Shown in pieces: positions 25,941 to 34,607 of a DNA stretch of 64,000 nucleotides. The first letter of the stretch is position 1. The number at the start of each line of letters is the position of its first letter. Source of the stretch: an uncultured Opitutales bacterium (GTDB lineage: Bacteria; Verrucomicrobiota; Verrucomicrobiia; Opitutales; Intestinicryptomonadaceae); NCBI GenBank assembly GCA_934613645.1, contig CAKTTC010000001.1:186001-250000 (forward strand), written 5' to 3'. The notes beneath the pieces were generated by a model. The model worked only from the letters and a program-made list of their open reading frames with translations, was not told the origin of the DNA and searched no databases. A program made the translations under genes and the position numbers.

Positions 25941-27641
25941 CTATTTTTTGCCGCGCAACATATCGCGCTGGCTGCGGCGTTGGGCAAGCCCCTTGTTCAC
26001 TTGAATGGGCGAACCGTCGGGCGCGGTTTCGGAACAATACATTGCGCAGCCCATAGTCATCGGCAGCGGAATGAAGTCCTGCACCTGCTGCAAATGCCAG
26101 TGCGACTTTTCCAAATACGCGTCCACAACAGCCATTTCTTTCGCCGTGCACCCCGGGAAATTCGAGATGAAATACGGAACCATATACTGCTTTTTGCCCG
26201 TCTTGGAATTCACGCGGTCGAAAATGGAGCGGAACTGCTCGAATTCACCCGCCTTGCCCTTGCGCATAAGGCGCAAAACGCGTTCGTCGAGGTGTTCGGG
26301 AGCTACGCTAATCTGCCCCGAAACGTGGTTTGCGATGATTTTTTCGGTCTGGCGCGGCTGAATCAAAGCCAAATCGAGCCTCACGCCCGAATTTATGAAG
26401 ACGTGTTTTACGTTTTCGACCGCCAAAACTTTGTCGAGCAACGCCATAAGCGGCTTTTCGTCGGCGTTGTAGTTTTTGCAAAACGACGGGAAAATGCACG
26501 AATACCTGCGGCAGCGTTTGCACATTTCCAAGTCGCGCGGGCGGTGGCCGTAGATGTTGCCCGCCGCGCCGCCGATGTCGCTTATTGTTCCCTTGAAATA
26601 CGGACGCTTTGCGAGGGCGCGGACGCTGCGCAAAACGCTTTCGGGCGAGCGGCAAACCAAGTGCCGCCCCTGATGGCTCACCAATCCGCAGAACGCGCAC
26701 CCGCCGGGGCAACCGCGCACAACTGTGATTGAATCTTTTATCATCTCCCACGCGGGAATTTTTTCTTTGTAGGAAAAATGGGGAACGCCCGTAAAGGGAA
26801 GCTCGCAGAACTTGTCGAATTGGGCGGTTGTCATCGGCTCGCGCGGCGGCTCTACAAGCAGTATTCTTCCGTTTGTGCGCTGCAGAAGCCGCTTGCCGTT
26901 CCACGGATTCATGTTCGCCTCGACAAGCTTTGTCTGCCGCATTATTGCCGATTTGTCGGCGCAGATTTCCTCGAACGACGGCAACTCTTGGCAGGTTTCG
27001 TCGGCGACAAACGACGCGCTTTCCCTGCCGCCCAAATATCGGCACGTTCCGCGGATATTCTCAAGTCCCGCGCCGCGCTTGAGGCGGTCGAAAATTTCGA
27101 GCATTGTAAGCTCGCCCATTCCGTAGCAGAGAATGTCGGCTTTTGAATCGACAAGCTCGGAGGGGCGGAATTTGTCCTGCCAATAGTCGTAGTGGGCAAC
27201 GCGGCGCAGGCTTGCCTCCACACCGCCGAGAACCACGGGAATTTTCGGGAACGCCATTCGCGCAAGCTGGCAATACACAACCCCCGCGTGCGGAGGGCAC
27301 AGCCCCACCCTGCCCGCGGGCGCATACATATCTTCGTGTCTGAGCCTGCGCCCCGCCGTGTAGAGCTTTATCATCGAGTCTATGTTTCCGCCCGAAACGC
27401 CGACTCCCAAAAGCGGACGCCCGAACACTTTGAGCGAATCGGGATTCTTCCAGTCGGGCTGCGCCACAATTCCCACGCGGTATCCCGCGTCGAGCAGAAT
27501 GCGGGCAATCAGCGGCGAACCGAAGCTCGGGTGGTCTACGTAGGCATCGCCAGAGACAATGAGAATGTCGATTGCGTCCCAACCGCGCGCCTTCATTTCG
27601 GCGGCGGTCATCGGGACAAAATCGGTGAGCCTGTTGCCCAT
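25941..27641 (-). CDS. YgiQ-family radical SAM protein
   Basis: A 566-residue protein matching the UPF0313/YgiQ family throughout. It has an N-terminal B12-binding-like region, the radical-SAM cluster motif CPGGCAFC with its three cysteines around residue 315, and a C-terminal region with CKRCRRYSCIFP. The family reaction is not established. The gene follows the TolC-type gene by 18 bases on the same strand and may be read through from the efflux operon. Confidence 0.9.
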   Translation of the reverse strand: MGNRLTDFVPMTAAEMKARGWDAIDILIVSGDAYVDHPSFGSPLIARILLDAGYRVGIVAQPDWKNPDSLKVFGRPLLGVGVSGGNIDSMIKLYTAGRRLRHEDMYAPAGRVGLCPPHAGVVYCQLARMAFPKIPVVLGGVEASLRRVAHYDYWQDKFRPSELVDSKADILCYGMGELTMLEIFDRLKRGAGLENIRGTCRYLGGRESASFVADETCQELPSFEEICADKSAIMRQTKLVEANMNPWNGKRLLQRTNGRILLVEPPREPMTTAQFDKFCELPFTGVPHFSYKEKIPAWEMIKDSITVVRGCPGGCAFCGLVSHQGRHLVCRSPESVLRSVRALAKRPYFKGTISDIGGAAGNIYGHRPRDLEMCKRCRRYSCIFPSFCKNYNADEKPLMALLDKVLAVENVKHVFINSGVRLDLALIQPRQTEKIIANHVSGQISVAPEHLDERVLRLMRKGKAGEFEQFRSIFDRVNSKTGKKQYMVPYFISNFPGCTAKEMAVVDAYLEKSHWHLQQVQDFIPLPMTMGCAMYCSETAPDGSPIQVNKGLAQRRSQRDMLRGKK

Positions 27642-27659
27642 ATCAGCGCGCCGCCAAAG

Positions 27660-29162
27660 CTACTTCGCCTCCGCGAGTGATTCCGCCGAAAGCGCGCCCG
27701 TTGCATACGCGAGCTTCGCCACCGACGACGCCACTTCGGTTTTCGCCAGAACGAGCTGCTGGCGCGCCGATGCCAAACGCGTTTGCGCGTTGAGGAAGTC
27801 GTTGACGGAATTTACGCCGTTTTCGTAGCCCGTTTTTGTAGCCAAATACGCCTCTTGGTTTGCCTCTACTGCGGCTTCGGCACTGGAGAGCTGCTTGAGG
27901 GAGCTTTTGTATGAGTAGAAACAACTCCAGATGTCGGCCATAATTTGGACTTGGTTCTGCCTGAGTTTTTGCGCCGCGGCGCGTTGGCTCATTTTGGCGG
28001 AGATTAAATCGTATTTGCGCGAGAAGCCCTCGAAAATACTCCACGTTATGCCTACGCCCACCTGCATGTTGTCCTGAGCGTTTCTGCCGTGCTGGGAGTA
28101 ATCGGTATACGAAGCCGCCGCGGAGGCCGAAATTTGCGGCAAAAAGGCGCGTTTTGCAACGTCGATGTCGCGCTTCGATTTTTCAAGGCGCGCGTAGTTT
28201 GCAAGCAAGTCGGGGCGCGAACGCATTGCCGAGGCAATGTATTGCTCTATCTTTGAATCGTCCGCCGCGTCGAGCTTCGGAAGCTCAATGTCCTGCGAAA
28301 CGGCGAGCTTTTCGCCCACCTTTACGCCCATAACCGACGCCAAATTCGCCCGCGCCGTTTCCACGCCCGCGCCCGCCTGCTGCAGCGCGAACTCAGCGTT
28401 GCGGAGGTTTGCAAGCGCGTTGAGCATATCGGGCTTGTTGCCCACGCCCGACTTGAACTTTTCGGAGGCGGAATCGAACGCGCTTTTTGCGTCTTCCACC
28501 GCAAGCTTTGCCGACTCCACGTTGCCCATTGCCCCGAAGAGCGAGCAATACGCCAGATTTACATTGACTACAACTTCCTGAATGGACCTGTTGTATTCGA
28601 AATTCGCCGCATACAGCGCGTATCTTGCCGACTCCACCGCCGCGCCGCGCTTGCCGAAGTCGCACAAAAGCCAGTTGATTTCGGCGGAGGGGCCGAAGCC
28701 CGTTTCGTAGTATCTGCCCACGGGCAGACCCGCGCCGTAGCCCAAACTCGGCTTTGTGCGCGCCCTGTAGACGCTGCCCGAAACCGACACCTGCGGATAA
28801 TACGCCGAGTTCGCCTTCCCCAGCGACGCCGCGTATGATTTGGCCTGAAACCAGTATGTGCGCGTAGACGTGTTGTTTTCAAGCGCGATGTCTATTAAAT
28901 CGACAAGCGCGAGCGGCTCGCCCGCCGCGATTTTGTCGGTTGCGCGCACGAAACGCTTTTCGGGCTTTGCCGATTTCGCGTCTTCGGCGGAGAGTATTTT
29001 GTCGGTCTTGATTTGCTCGGGCGAAAGCGTTTCCGCGGGCATTGCCTCCGACGCCGCCTTCCAGTAGACGAACGGTTTTTCCGCCGTCTGTTCGTCAACG
29101 TCGACGCACCCGAACAGTGCGCCGCACGCGCACGCTCCTAACAATAAAATTCTGTTTTTCAT
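27660..29162 (-). CDS. TolC/OprM-type outer-membrane efflux lipoprotein
   Basis: A 500-residue outer-membrane factor. The signal sequence ends in the lipobox ALFGC, so it should be a lipoprotein. Two repeated helical halves typical of the outer efflux family are visible, e.g. ANSAYYPQVSVSGSVYRA and RAFLPQISASAAASYTDYS. It should form the trimeric exit duct for the pump encoded seven bases upstream. The ATG at 29162 starts the signal peptide; a longer frame to 29207 overlaps the pump gene. Confidence 0.92.
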   Translation of the reverse strand: MKNRILLLGACACGALFGCVDVDEQTAEKPFVYWKAASEAMPAETLSPEQIKTDKILSAEDAKSAKPEKRFVRATDKIAAGEPLALVDLIDIALENNTSTRTYWFQAKSYAASLGKANSAYYPQVSVSGSVYRARTKPSLGYGAGLPVGRYYETGFGPSAEINWLLCDFGKRGAAVESARYALYAANFEYNRSIQEVVVNVNLAYCSLFGAMGNVESAKLAVEDAKSAFDSASEKFKSGVGNKPDMLNALANLRNAEFALQQAGAGVETARANLASVMGVKVGEKLAVSQDIELPKLDAADDSKIEQYIASAMRSRPDLLANYARLEKSKRDIDVAKRAFLPQISASAAASYTDYSQHGRNAQDNMQVGVGITWSIFEGFSRKYDLISAKMSQRAAAQKLRQNQVQIMADIWSCFYSYKSSLKQLSSAEAAVEANQEAYLATKTGYENGVNSVNDFLNAQTRLASARQQLVLAKTEVASSVAKLAYATGALSAESLAEAK

Positions 29163-29169
29163 AACGCTG

Positions 29170-32100
29170 CTATTGTTGGTTGGGGTTATACATTTCGCCG
29201 CGCGCAAAGAACGGGATTTTGTCGAGAACGCGCCTTTGCAGCCAGTCGAACCACAGGTAGATTACGGGGGTTATGTAAAGCGTTATCACCTGCGAGAACA
29301 GCAGTCCGCCCACGACAACCACGCCCAGCGGAATGCGGCTTTCGGAGTCGGCTTCGCCCCAGCCGAGGGCAATGGGCAGCATACCCATAAACGCCGCAAA
29401 TGTTGTCATGATAATCGGGCGGAAACGCTCCATGCAGGCTTCGTGAACGGCGTCGGCGGGCGACATTCCCGAAGACTCGCGCATAATTGCAAAGTCAATC
29501 ATCATAATGCCGTTCTTTTTGACTATGCCCATAAGCATAAATATGCCGATTGCCGAGTAGATTGAAAGCTCCATATCAAACAGCCACAAACTGCCCAAAC
29601 CGCCCACAACTGCAATCGGCAGAGCCGACAGCACCGTAAGCGGGTGCACGTAGCTTTCGTAGAGAATGCCCAAAATAACATACATTACAAACAACGCCAC
29701 AAAGATGAGCAGGATAAGGCTGTTCATTGTTTCGGTGAACGTTACGGCCTCGCCGATGAACCGCCCGTCTACGTTGTGGGGCAGCGTCTGTTTTGCCACT
29801 TCGTTGACCCACTTTACAACGTCGCCGATTGCCACGCCTTCTTTGAGGTCGAAGAAGATTGTAACCGACGGGAAGTTGTCGATGTGGTTGATTGCAATGG
29901 GCGCAAGCCCCTCCTTTATCGAAGAGATTGTCCCGAACGGAATCAGCCCCGAAAGCGAATACGCCGCGTCGGCTTCCGCGCCGCCGCCCGAGAGCGTCCG
30001 CACAGGGTATCCGCCCGTAAGCGTTGCGTCGGCGGTGAAGTTGAGCGAATCGAGGTTTTCCGCAAAGGAGCTGTTTGCAAAGTTCGCCTCCATAATCGAC
30101 CAATACTGCTGGAACGGCGATTTAATCAGGTAGAAATACGATTTTGCAAACGCGTCCCTAAACACGTTTGAATAGTTATTGACCGACAACCCCAACATTG
30201 CCGCCTTTTCGCGATACGGCGAAAGTGTTATTTGGGGATTGTCCAGATACAGGTCGGTCTGTATGTTTGAGAAAAAGTCGCTTCTGCGCTCGGAGAGTTT
30301 GCCCATGAGCTTTTGCGCCGCCGCATACAGCTGTTCCTGATTCATCGAAGTCATCGCGTAGGCGTATTTGCCCTGCTGCGTGCTTGTTGCACCCGTGGAA
30401 ATTTTGAGTGTAGGCTGCGGGGCGAATGCCGAAATTACCCCCGGAAGCATAGCCACGCGGGCGTTTACGGAGTTTGCAACCTCCTCAATCGGCGGACGCT
30501 TTTTCTTGTCTTCCAGAACGACGAAGCCGAAGCCCATGTTCTGGTTGATGAACGCCGACACGCCCGAGACAAGCACGAAGTTCTGAACGCCCTTCGTTGT
30601 TTTGAGAATCTGTTCAACCTGCTTTTGCGCCTGCCCCACTTCCTTTGGCGAAGACTTTGTGTTGGTTATGAACACGCCCTCCATAAAGCCGCTGTCGCCC
30701 GTGGGGAAGAAAATCTGCGGAAGCACCGAGAAGAAGTAATACACGCCGTAGAAGCAGAGCGCGATTATTGCCGCCGCCAGAACGTGCCGCTTCAAGAACC
30801 AAGTAAGCGTAGGGTTGTAGAAGCGCAGGAACGCGCCCTCAAGGCGGGCTGCAGTGCGCTCGATGGGCGTTTTGTCGGCCATATTTTTGGTGCGGCGGTG
30901 AATCACGCGCGAGCACATCAGCGGCGTGAGAGTCAGACTCACAACGCCCGACATCAGCGTAGCCACGATAATCGTAATTGAAAATTCCTTGAACACGCGC
31001 CCCGTAATGCCGCTCATAAACACGAGCGGTATGAATACCGCCGCCAGCGAGAGCGTCATACTCAAAATTGTAAACGAAATTTCCTTTGCCGATTTGAACG
31101 TTGCAATCTTAGGGCTTTCGCCGAAATCCTCCATTCGGCGGACGGTATTTTCAAGGAACACGATGGCGTCGTCAACCAAGAAGCCGATTGCCATTGTAAG
31201 CCCCATCAGCGACAAATTGTTTATGGAAAATCCGAACAAATACATAAACACGAACGTCAGCACTATTGAAAACGGAAGCGCGAACGTCGGAATAAGCGTG
31301 TCTCTGAATCTGCCCAAGAACATAAAGATTACAAAGACAACAAGCACAAACGCTATAAGCAGCGTTTCCTTTACGTCTTCGATGTTGGAAACAATCAGCT
31401 GTGAGCGGTCGTAAAACTCCACGATTTTTATGGTGTCGGGCAGCTCTTCCTCGAACTTTTTCATCATCTTTTTGATGTTCTTGACCGTCGAAACCGCGTT
31501 GCCGTCGGCGCGCTTTCTTATGCCCATTGCTATTGCCGAGTAGGAGTCGTCAAGAGCCAAGCTCTTCGAGAAAATCGAGAAATTCAGCGTATCGTATTGG
31601 ATTGAGTTTACCGCCTTTGCGATGTCGCGCAGGTAAATCGGCGAACCGTCCTTGAAGCCGATTGTCAGGTTTTCGTAGTCCGACGCGTCGGAAAGCTGCG
31701 TGTTCGGGAAAAGCACGAACTGCGAAGTCGGGCCCTGAATATTGCCCGTTCCCGTCATGTTCGTCGAAACCGCAAGCGCGGCCTTCAGCTGGGTTGTGGT
31801 GTAGCCGAGGTTGTAGAGCTTTTTGGTGTCAACCTCTATGCGGACTGCGCGCGGAGACGCGTATACATCGACTTTCGAAACGCCGTCAACCATATTCAGC
31901 TGCTGCGCCACCTGCGAGAACGCGTAGTCGTAAAGGTCGGCGAGCGTCATTCCGTTGGAGATTGTCGAAACGATATAAATGGGCATATCGTTCGGGTTGT
32001 CCTTGGTGAAGGACGGGGGCGAAGGCAGATCGGAGGGAAGATTCCCCATTGCGCGCTGGATTGCGCTTTGCACGTCGGTTGCCGCCGCGTCGATATCCTT

Positions 32101-32436
32101 GCTGAGCGAAAACTGCAACACAAGCGAGCTTGCCCCGAACGAGTTGCGGCTTGTTATCATCTCGATTCCGGGGATTTGCATGAACTGCTGCTCAAGTGGC
32201 GACGCCACGTTTGACGCCATAACCGTCGGGTCTGCCCCCGGATACGACGCCGTAACCTGAATTACGGGATAGTCAACCCCGGGAAGGTCGTTTACGGGCA
32301 TTTGCGTATACGCAAACACGCCGAAGAACGCGGAGGCGACAGCCAACAAAACCGTCATCACTGGGCGGTTTATGAATATGTCGGAAATCGAGCCGAACCC
32401 GCGCGAATTTTCGTCGTTATTTTGATTCTCGGGCAT
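29170..32436 (-). CDS. RND efflux pump, inner-membrane transporter (HAE1 type)
   Basis: A 1088-residue transporter of the AcrB/MexB class with twelve expected membrane spans and two large periplasmic loops. Landmarks are INRPVMTVLLAVASAFFG at the first span, PGVDYPVIQV, GFLVDDAIVFLENTVRRME in the fourth-span region with the proton-relay aspartates, and the C-terminal GIVKKNGIMMIDFA. It exports drugs or other amphiphiles using the proton gradient. The substrate is unknown. Confidence 0.95.
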   Translation of the reverse strand: MPENQNNDENSRGFGSISDIFINRPVMTVLLAVASAFFGVFAYTQMPVNDLPGVDYPVIQVTASYPGADPTVMASNVASPLEQQFMQIPGIEMITSRNSFGASSLVLQFSLSKDIDAAATDVQSAIQRAMGNLPSDLPSPPSFTKDNPNDMPIYIVSTISNGMTLADLYDYAFSQVAQQLNMVDGVSKVDVYASPRAVRIEVDTKKLYNLGYTTTQLKAALAVSTNMTGTGNIQGPTSQFVLFPNTQLSDASDYENLTIGFKDGSPIYLRDIAKAVNSIQYDTLNFSIFSKSLALDDSYSAIAMGIRKRADGNAVSTVKNIKKMMKKFEEELPDTIKIVEFYDRSQLIVSNIEDVKETLLIAFVLVVFVIFMFLGRFRDTLIPTFALPFSIVLTFVFMYLFGFSINNLSLMGLTMAIGFLVDDAIVFLENTVRRMEDFGESPKIATFKSAKEISFTILSMTLSLAAVFIPLVFMSGITGRVFKEFSITIIVATLMSGVVSLTLTPLMCSRVIHRRTKNMADKTPIERTAARLEGAFLRFYNPTLTWFLKRHVLAAAIIALCFYGVYYFFSVLPQIFFPTGDSGFMEGVFITNTKSSPKEVGQAQKQVEQILKTTKGVQNFVLVSGVSAFINQNMGFGFVVLEDKKKRPPIEEVANSVNARVAMLPGVISAFAPQPTLKISTGATSTQQGKYAYAMTSMNQEQLYAAAQKLMGKLSERRSDFFSNIQTDLYLDNPQITLSPYREKAAMLGLSVNNYSNVFRDAFAKSYFYLIKSPFQQYWSIMEANFANSSFAENLDSLNFTADATLTGGYPVRTLSGGGAEADAAYSLSGLIPFGTISSIKEGLAPIAINHIDNFPSVTIFFDLKEGVAIGDVVKWVNEVAKQTLPHNVDGRFIGEAVTFTETMNSLILLIFVALFVMYVILGILYESYVHPLTVLSALPIAVVGGLGSLWLFDMELSIYSAIGIFMLMGIVKKNGIMMIDFAIMRESSGMSPADAVHEACMERFRPIIMTTFAAFMGMLPIALGWGEADSESRIPLGVVVVGGLLFSQVITLYITPVIYLWFDWLQRRVLDKIPFFARGEMYNPNQQ

Positions 32437-32451
32437 TTGAAAGCCTTTCGC

Positions 32452-33735
32452 CTATTTTTGCGTTTTTGCGCCGTTGTCGGCTTCCGCCTGCTTGTTTTGT
32501 TTGCCCGCAAGTTTTGCCAGATACTGTGCCCTCGCTTCGTCGGCTATTTTCGTGGCGTTTTGCATAAATGCGCCTATTGCCTGCGGCGTAGCCAGCAACT
32601 TGCCGTCCGCGCCGATTATCGCGCCGTTGTCGGCGGCTTCGTAGACGAACGGCCCCGCCTGCAAGCGCAGCTGGCTTACGCGCTTGACGATTTTTTCGCC
32701 GTCTTTAAGCCCCGTAACCGCGCGTTTTTCGCCGAAGAGCTGCCCCTTCTTGACGTATTTCATCGCCACGCTGTAAACGCCGTCTTTCATCGGGGTTACC
32801 GCGTAGACGAACGCGCCCGCGGCGTTGAGCTGGACGCAGATGTCGGGGACGAGCGTAATGTTCTCGAGCTTTTCGAGGTTCACTTTTACGCGGACGGGCT
32901 GATTCGGCCAAAAGAGATTGTCGGAATTTTTGAACGAGCCGCGCAGCACCGCCGTGCCCGATTCGTATCTGATTTTATTGAGAACCACGTCAACCTGCGC
33001 CGAAACTGTGCGCGAGGCGAAATCGTCTTCTATATACGACACGTCAACGGAGATTTTTCCGCCGTTTTTCGCCATAAAGTCCATAACGTCGTGCAGACGT
33101 TGCGACGGAACAACGAAGTCTACGAACAGGTTTTCAACGTTCTCGACAGTCGTTATAACAGAGCTTCCCGCCGCCACAAAATTACCCGAATTTATGTTGT
33201 AAAGCCCCGCTTTGCCGTCGGCGGGAGCTTTGACATCGCACCAGTCGAGGTTGATTTTCGCGGTATCGACCGCCGCGCGCGCCGTCTCGACAACGCCTTT
33301 GTCTACCTCAACTTTGGCGAGCAGCGCATCGAACGTCTGTTTGTCCACAAAGCCGTCTTTTGCAAGTTTTCTATTGCGCTCAACCGAAAGTTCGTCGATT
33401 TTCAACTGGGCATGCGCCTGACGCAGATTTCCCTCAGCCTGCATCAATGCGGCTTCGAACGGGCGTTTATCAATCACGGCAAGAACATCGCCCTTTTTGA
33501 CGTTTGCGCCCTGCTTGAATCCGATTGACACAATTTGCCCCGAAACTTGAGCCACAACGCTGACGCTATGCGACGAAGCTATTGTGCCCATTGTGGAAAT
33601 GTATTCGCGCACGGGCTCGGCTTTTGCCACCACAAACTGCGCGGGCGTGGGCGGATACGACGCCTTCACTTCCTCTTTTTTACTGCACCCGACCAACACT
33701 GCGGACGCCAACAAAACCACGATATATTTACTCAT
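32452..33735 (-). CDS. RND efflux periplasmic adaptor lipoprotein
   Basis: A 427-residue membrane-fusion protein with lipobox AVLVGC. The biotinyl-lipoyl halves (VVAQVSGQIVSIGFKQG and IDKRPFEAALMQAEGNLR) flank a helical hairpin, and the beta-barrel domain follows. It bridges pump and TolC-type duct. It is the first gene of the efflux operon, with TTGACA (minus strand, 33796-33801) upstream as a possible -35 box. No regulator gene is adjacent. Confidence 0.93.
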   Translation of the reverse strand: MSKYIVVLLASAVLVGCSKKEEVKASYPPTPAQFVVAKAEPVREYISTMGTIASSHSVSVVAQVSGQIVSIGFKQGANVKKGDVLAVIDKRPFEAALMQAEGNLRQAHAQLKIDELSVERNRKLAKDGFVDKQTFDALLAKVEVDKGVVETARAAVDTAKINLDWCDVKAPADGKAGLYNINSGNFVAAGSSVITTVENVENLFVDFVVPSQRLHDVMDFMAKNGGKISVDVSYIEDDFASRTVSAQVDVVLNKIRYESGTAVLRGSFKNSDNLFWPNQPVRVKVNLEKLENITLVPDICVQLNAAGAFVYAVTPMKDGVYSVAMKYVKKGQLFGEKRAVTGLKDGEKIVKRVSQLRLQAGPFVYEAADNGAIIGADGKLLATPQAIGAFMQNATKIADEARAQYLAKLAGKQNKQAEADNGAKTQK

Positions 33736-33808
33736 ATTCTTTATTTTCGGACTATTTGTTTTTTAACAAAGGGAGTTTGTTCGCCTCTCTTTCTATGTCA
33801 AGAAAAAG

Positions 33809-34080
33809 CGCGTTTTTTACGTTTCCGAAAGCGGCGGCAATCGGCACAGCCGATGTGCCTTTACTCACTGTTTAAAGTAGAGTTTTTTCTTTAAGCAGTG
33901 AACAACATTTGGCATTTAAAGCCGCCGCAAGAAACGCTCTCGGGCATTTTTTACATTTCCGAAAGTGGCGGCAATCGGCACAGCCGATGTGCCTTTACTC
34001 ACAGCTTAAAGTAAAGTTTTTTCTTTAGCCAGTGAACAACATTTGGCATTTAAAGCCGCCGCAAGAAACGCTCTCGGGCA
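33809..34080 (+). repeat. Two tandem copies of a 135-bp non-coding repeat
   Basis: Copies start at 33809 and 33944 and are nearly identical. Each holds the hairpin ATCGGC-ACA-GCCGAT (33840-33854 and 33974-33988), then TGTGCCTTTACTCAC, an A/T-rich stretch, CAACATTTGGCATTTAAAGC and GAAACGCTCTCGGGC. No open frame is conserved between them. With the next repeats they fill the 870-base gap between the efflux adaptor and ppdK, which contains no gene. Confidence 0.9.
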
Positions 34081-34094
34081 TCATTCGATTTTAT

Positions 34095-34345
34095 TTCGGA
34101 CTCACGGGCGTTAAGCCCGCTACGCCTCATAAAATACGAATCCTGCCTCGAGCCTCGCGCTTTTTAATTTTTTATAATTCCTAAAGTGGCGGCGGCGGGC
34201 AAAGCCCGTTCGCCTTTGATTATTGATTAAAGTAAAGCAACATTGGCTTCAGGCAATTTGCGCCACTTCCCAACATATAAAAAACGCGGATTGGCGTAGC
34301 CAATTCCGCTTTGTCTATTCATTAAAGTTGAGAATTAAGAAATGC
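34095..34345. repeat. Cluster of diverged hairpin repeats related to the 135-bp unit
   Basis: Three hairpins share the GGC-loop-GCC core but differ in stem: CGGGC/GCCCG (34105-34119), CGGGC-AAA-GCCCG (34196-34208) and ATTGGC-GTA-GCCAAT (34290-34304). The second is flanked by AAAGTGGCGGC and GCCTTTGATTATTG, matching the 135-bp unit. The third is adjacent to CCAACATATAAAAAA (from 34270), a tag also found after ppdK and galM. Confidence 0.75.
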
Positions 34346-34352
34346 TCTCGGG

Positions 34353-34475
34353 CGTTTTTTACGTTTCCGAAAGTGGCGGGCAATCGGCACAGCCGATGTG
34401 CCTTTACTCACTGTTTAAAGTAGAGTTTTTTCTTTAAGCAGTGGCAACCTTTGGCATTTAAAGCCGCGTTTGGGA
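34353..34475 (+). repeat. Third copy of the 135-bp repeat, 3' end diverged
   Basis: The stretch from GCGTTTTTTACGTTTCCG through the hairpin at 34383-34397 to GGCATTTAAAGCCGC matches the tandem copies, with one extra G in the GTGGCGG block. It is preceded by AATGCTCTCGG, matching the end of the tandem unit. The match is lost after 34475. Confidence 0.85.
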
Positions 34476-34550
34476 TAATAAAAACTTTAACCAAAAAACA
34501 AAGGGGGGCTCGGCTTTCGTCGAATCACCGCCGCTTACCAAAGGATAAAA

Positions 34551-34607
34551 AAAAGCAACGGCGCACAGGCTTTGCCTGCCGCCGTCGGTGCCCAACATAT
34601 AAAAAAA
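34551..34607 (-). repeat. Hairpin repeat abutting the ppdK stop codon; probable terminator
   Basis: On the minus strand the ppdK TAA runs straight into a T-run and ATATGTTGG. Next comes a two-tier hairpin (outer CGGCG/CGCCG, inner CAGGC-AAA-GCCTG, 34559-34584) followed by an eight-base T-run. The same layout follows galM at 52088. Confidence 0.7.

Noticed and set aside
33809..34475. CRISPR-like array
   Set aside because: The 135-bp units are too long, the inter-unit sequence is not spacer-like and there are no cas genes.
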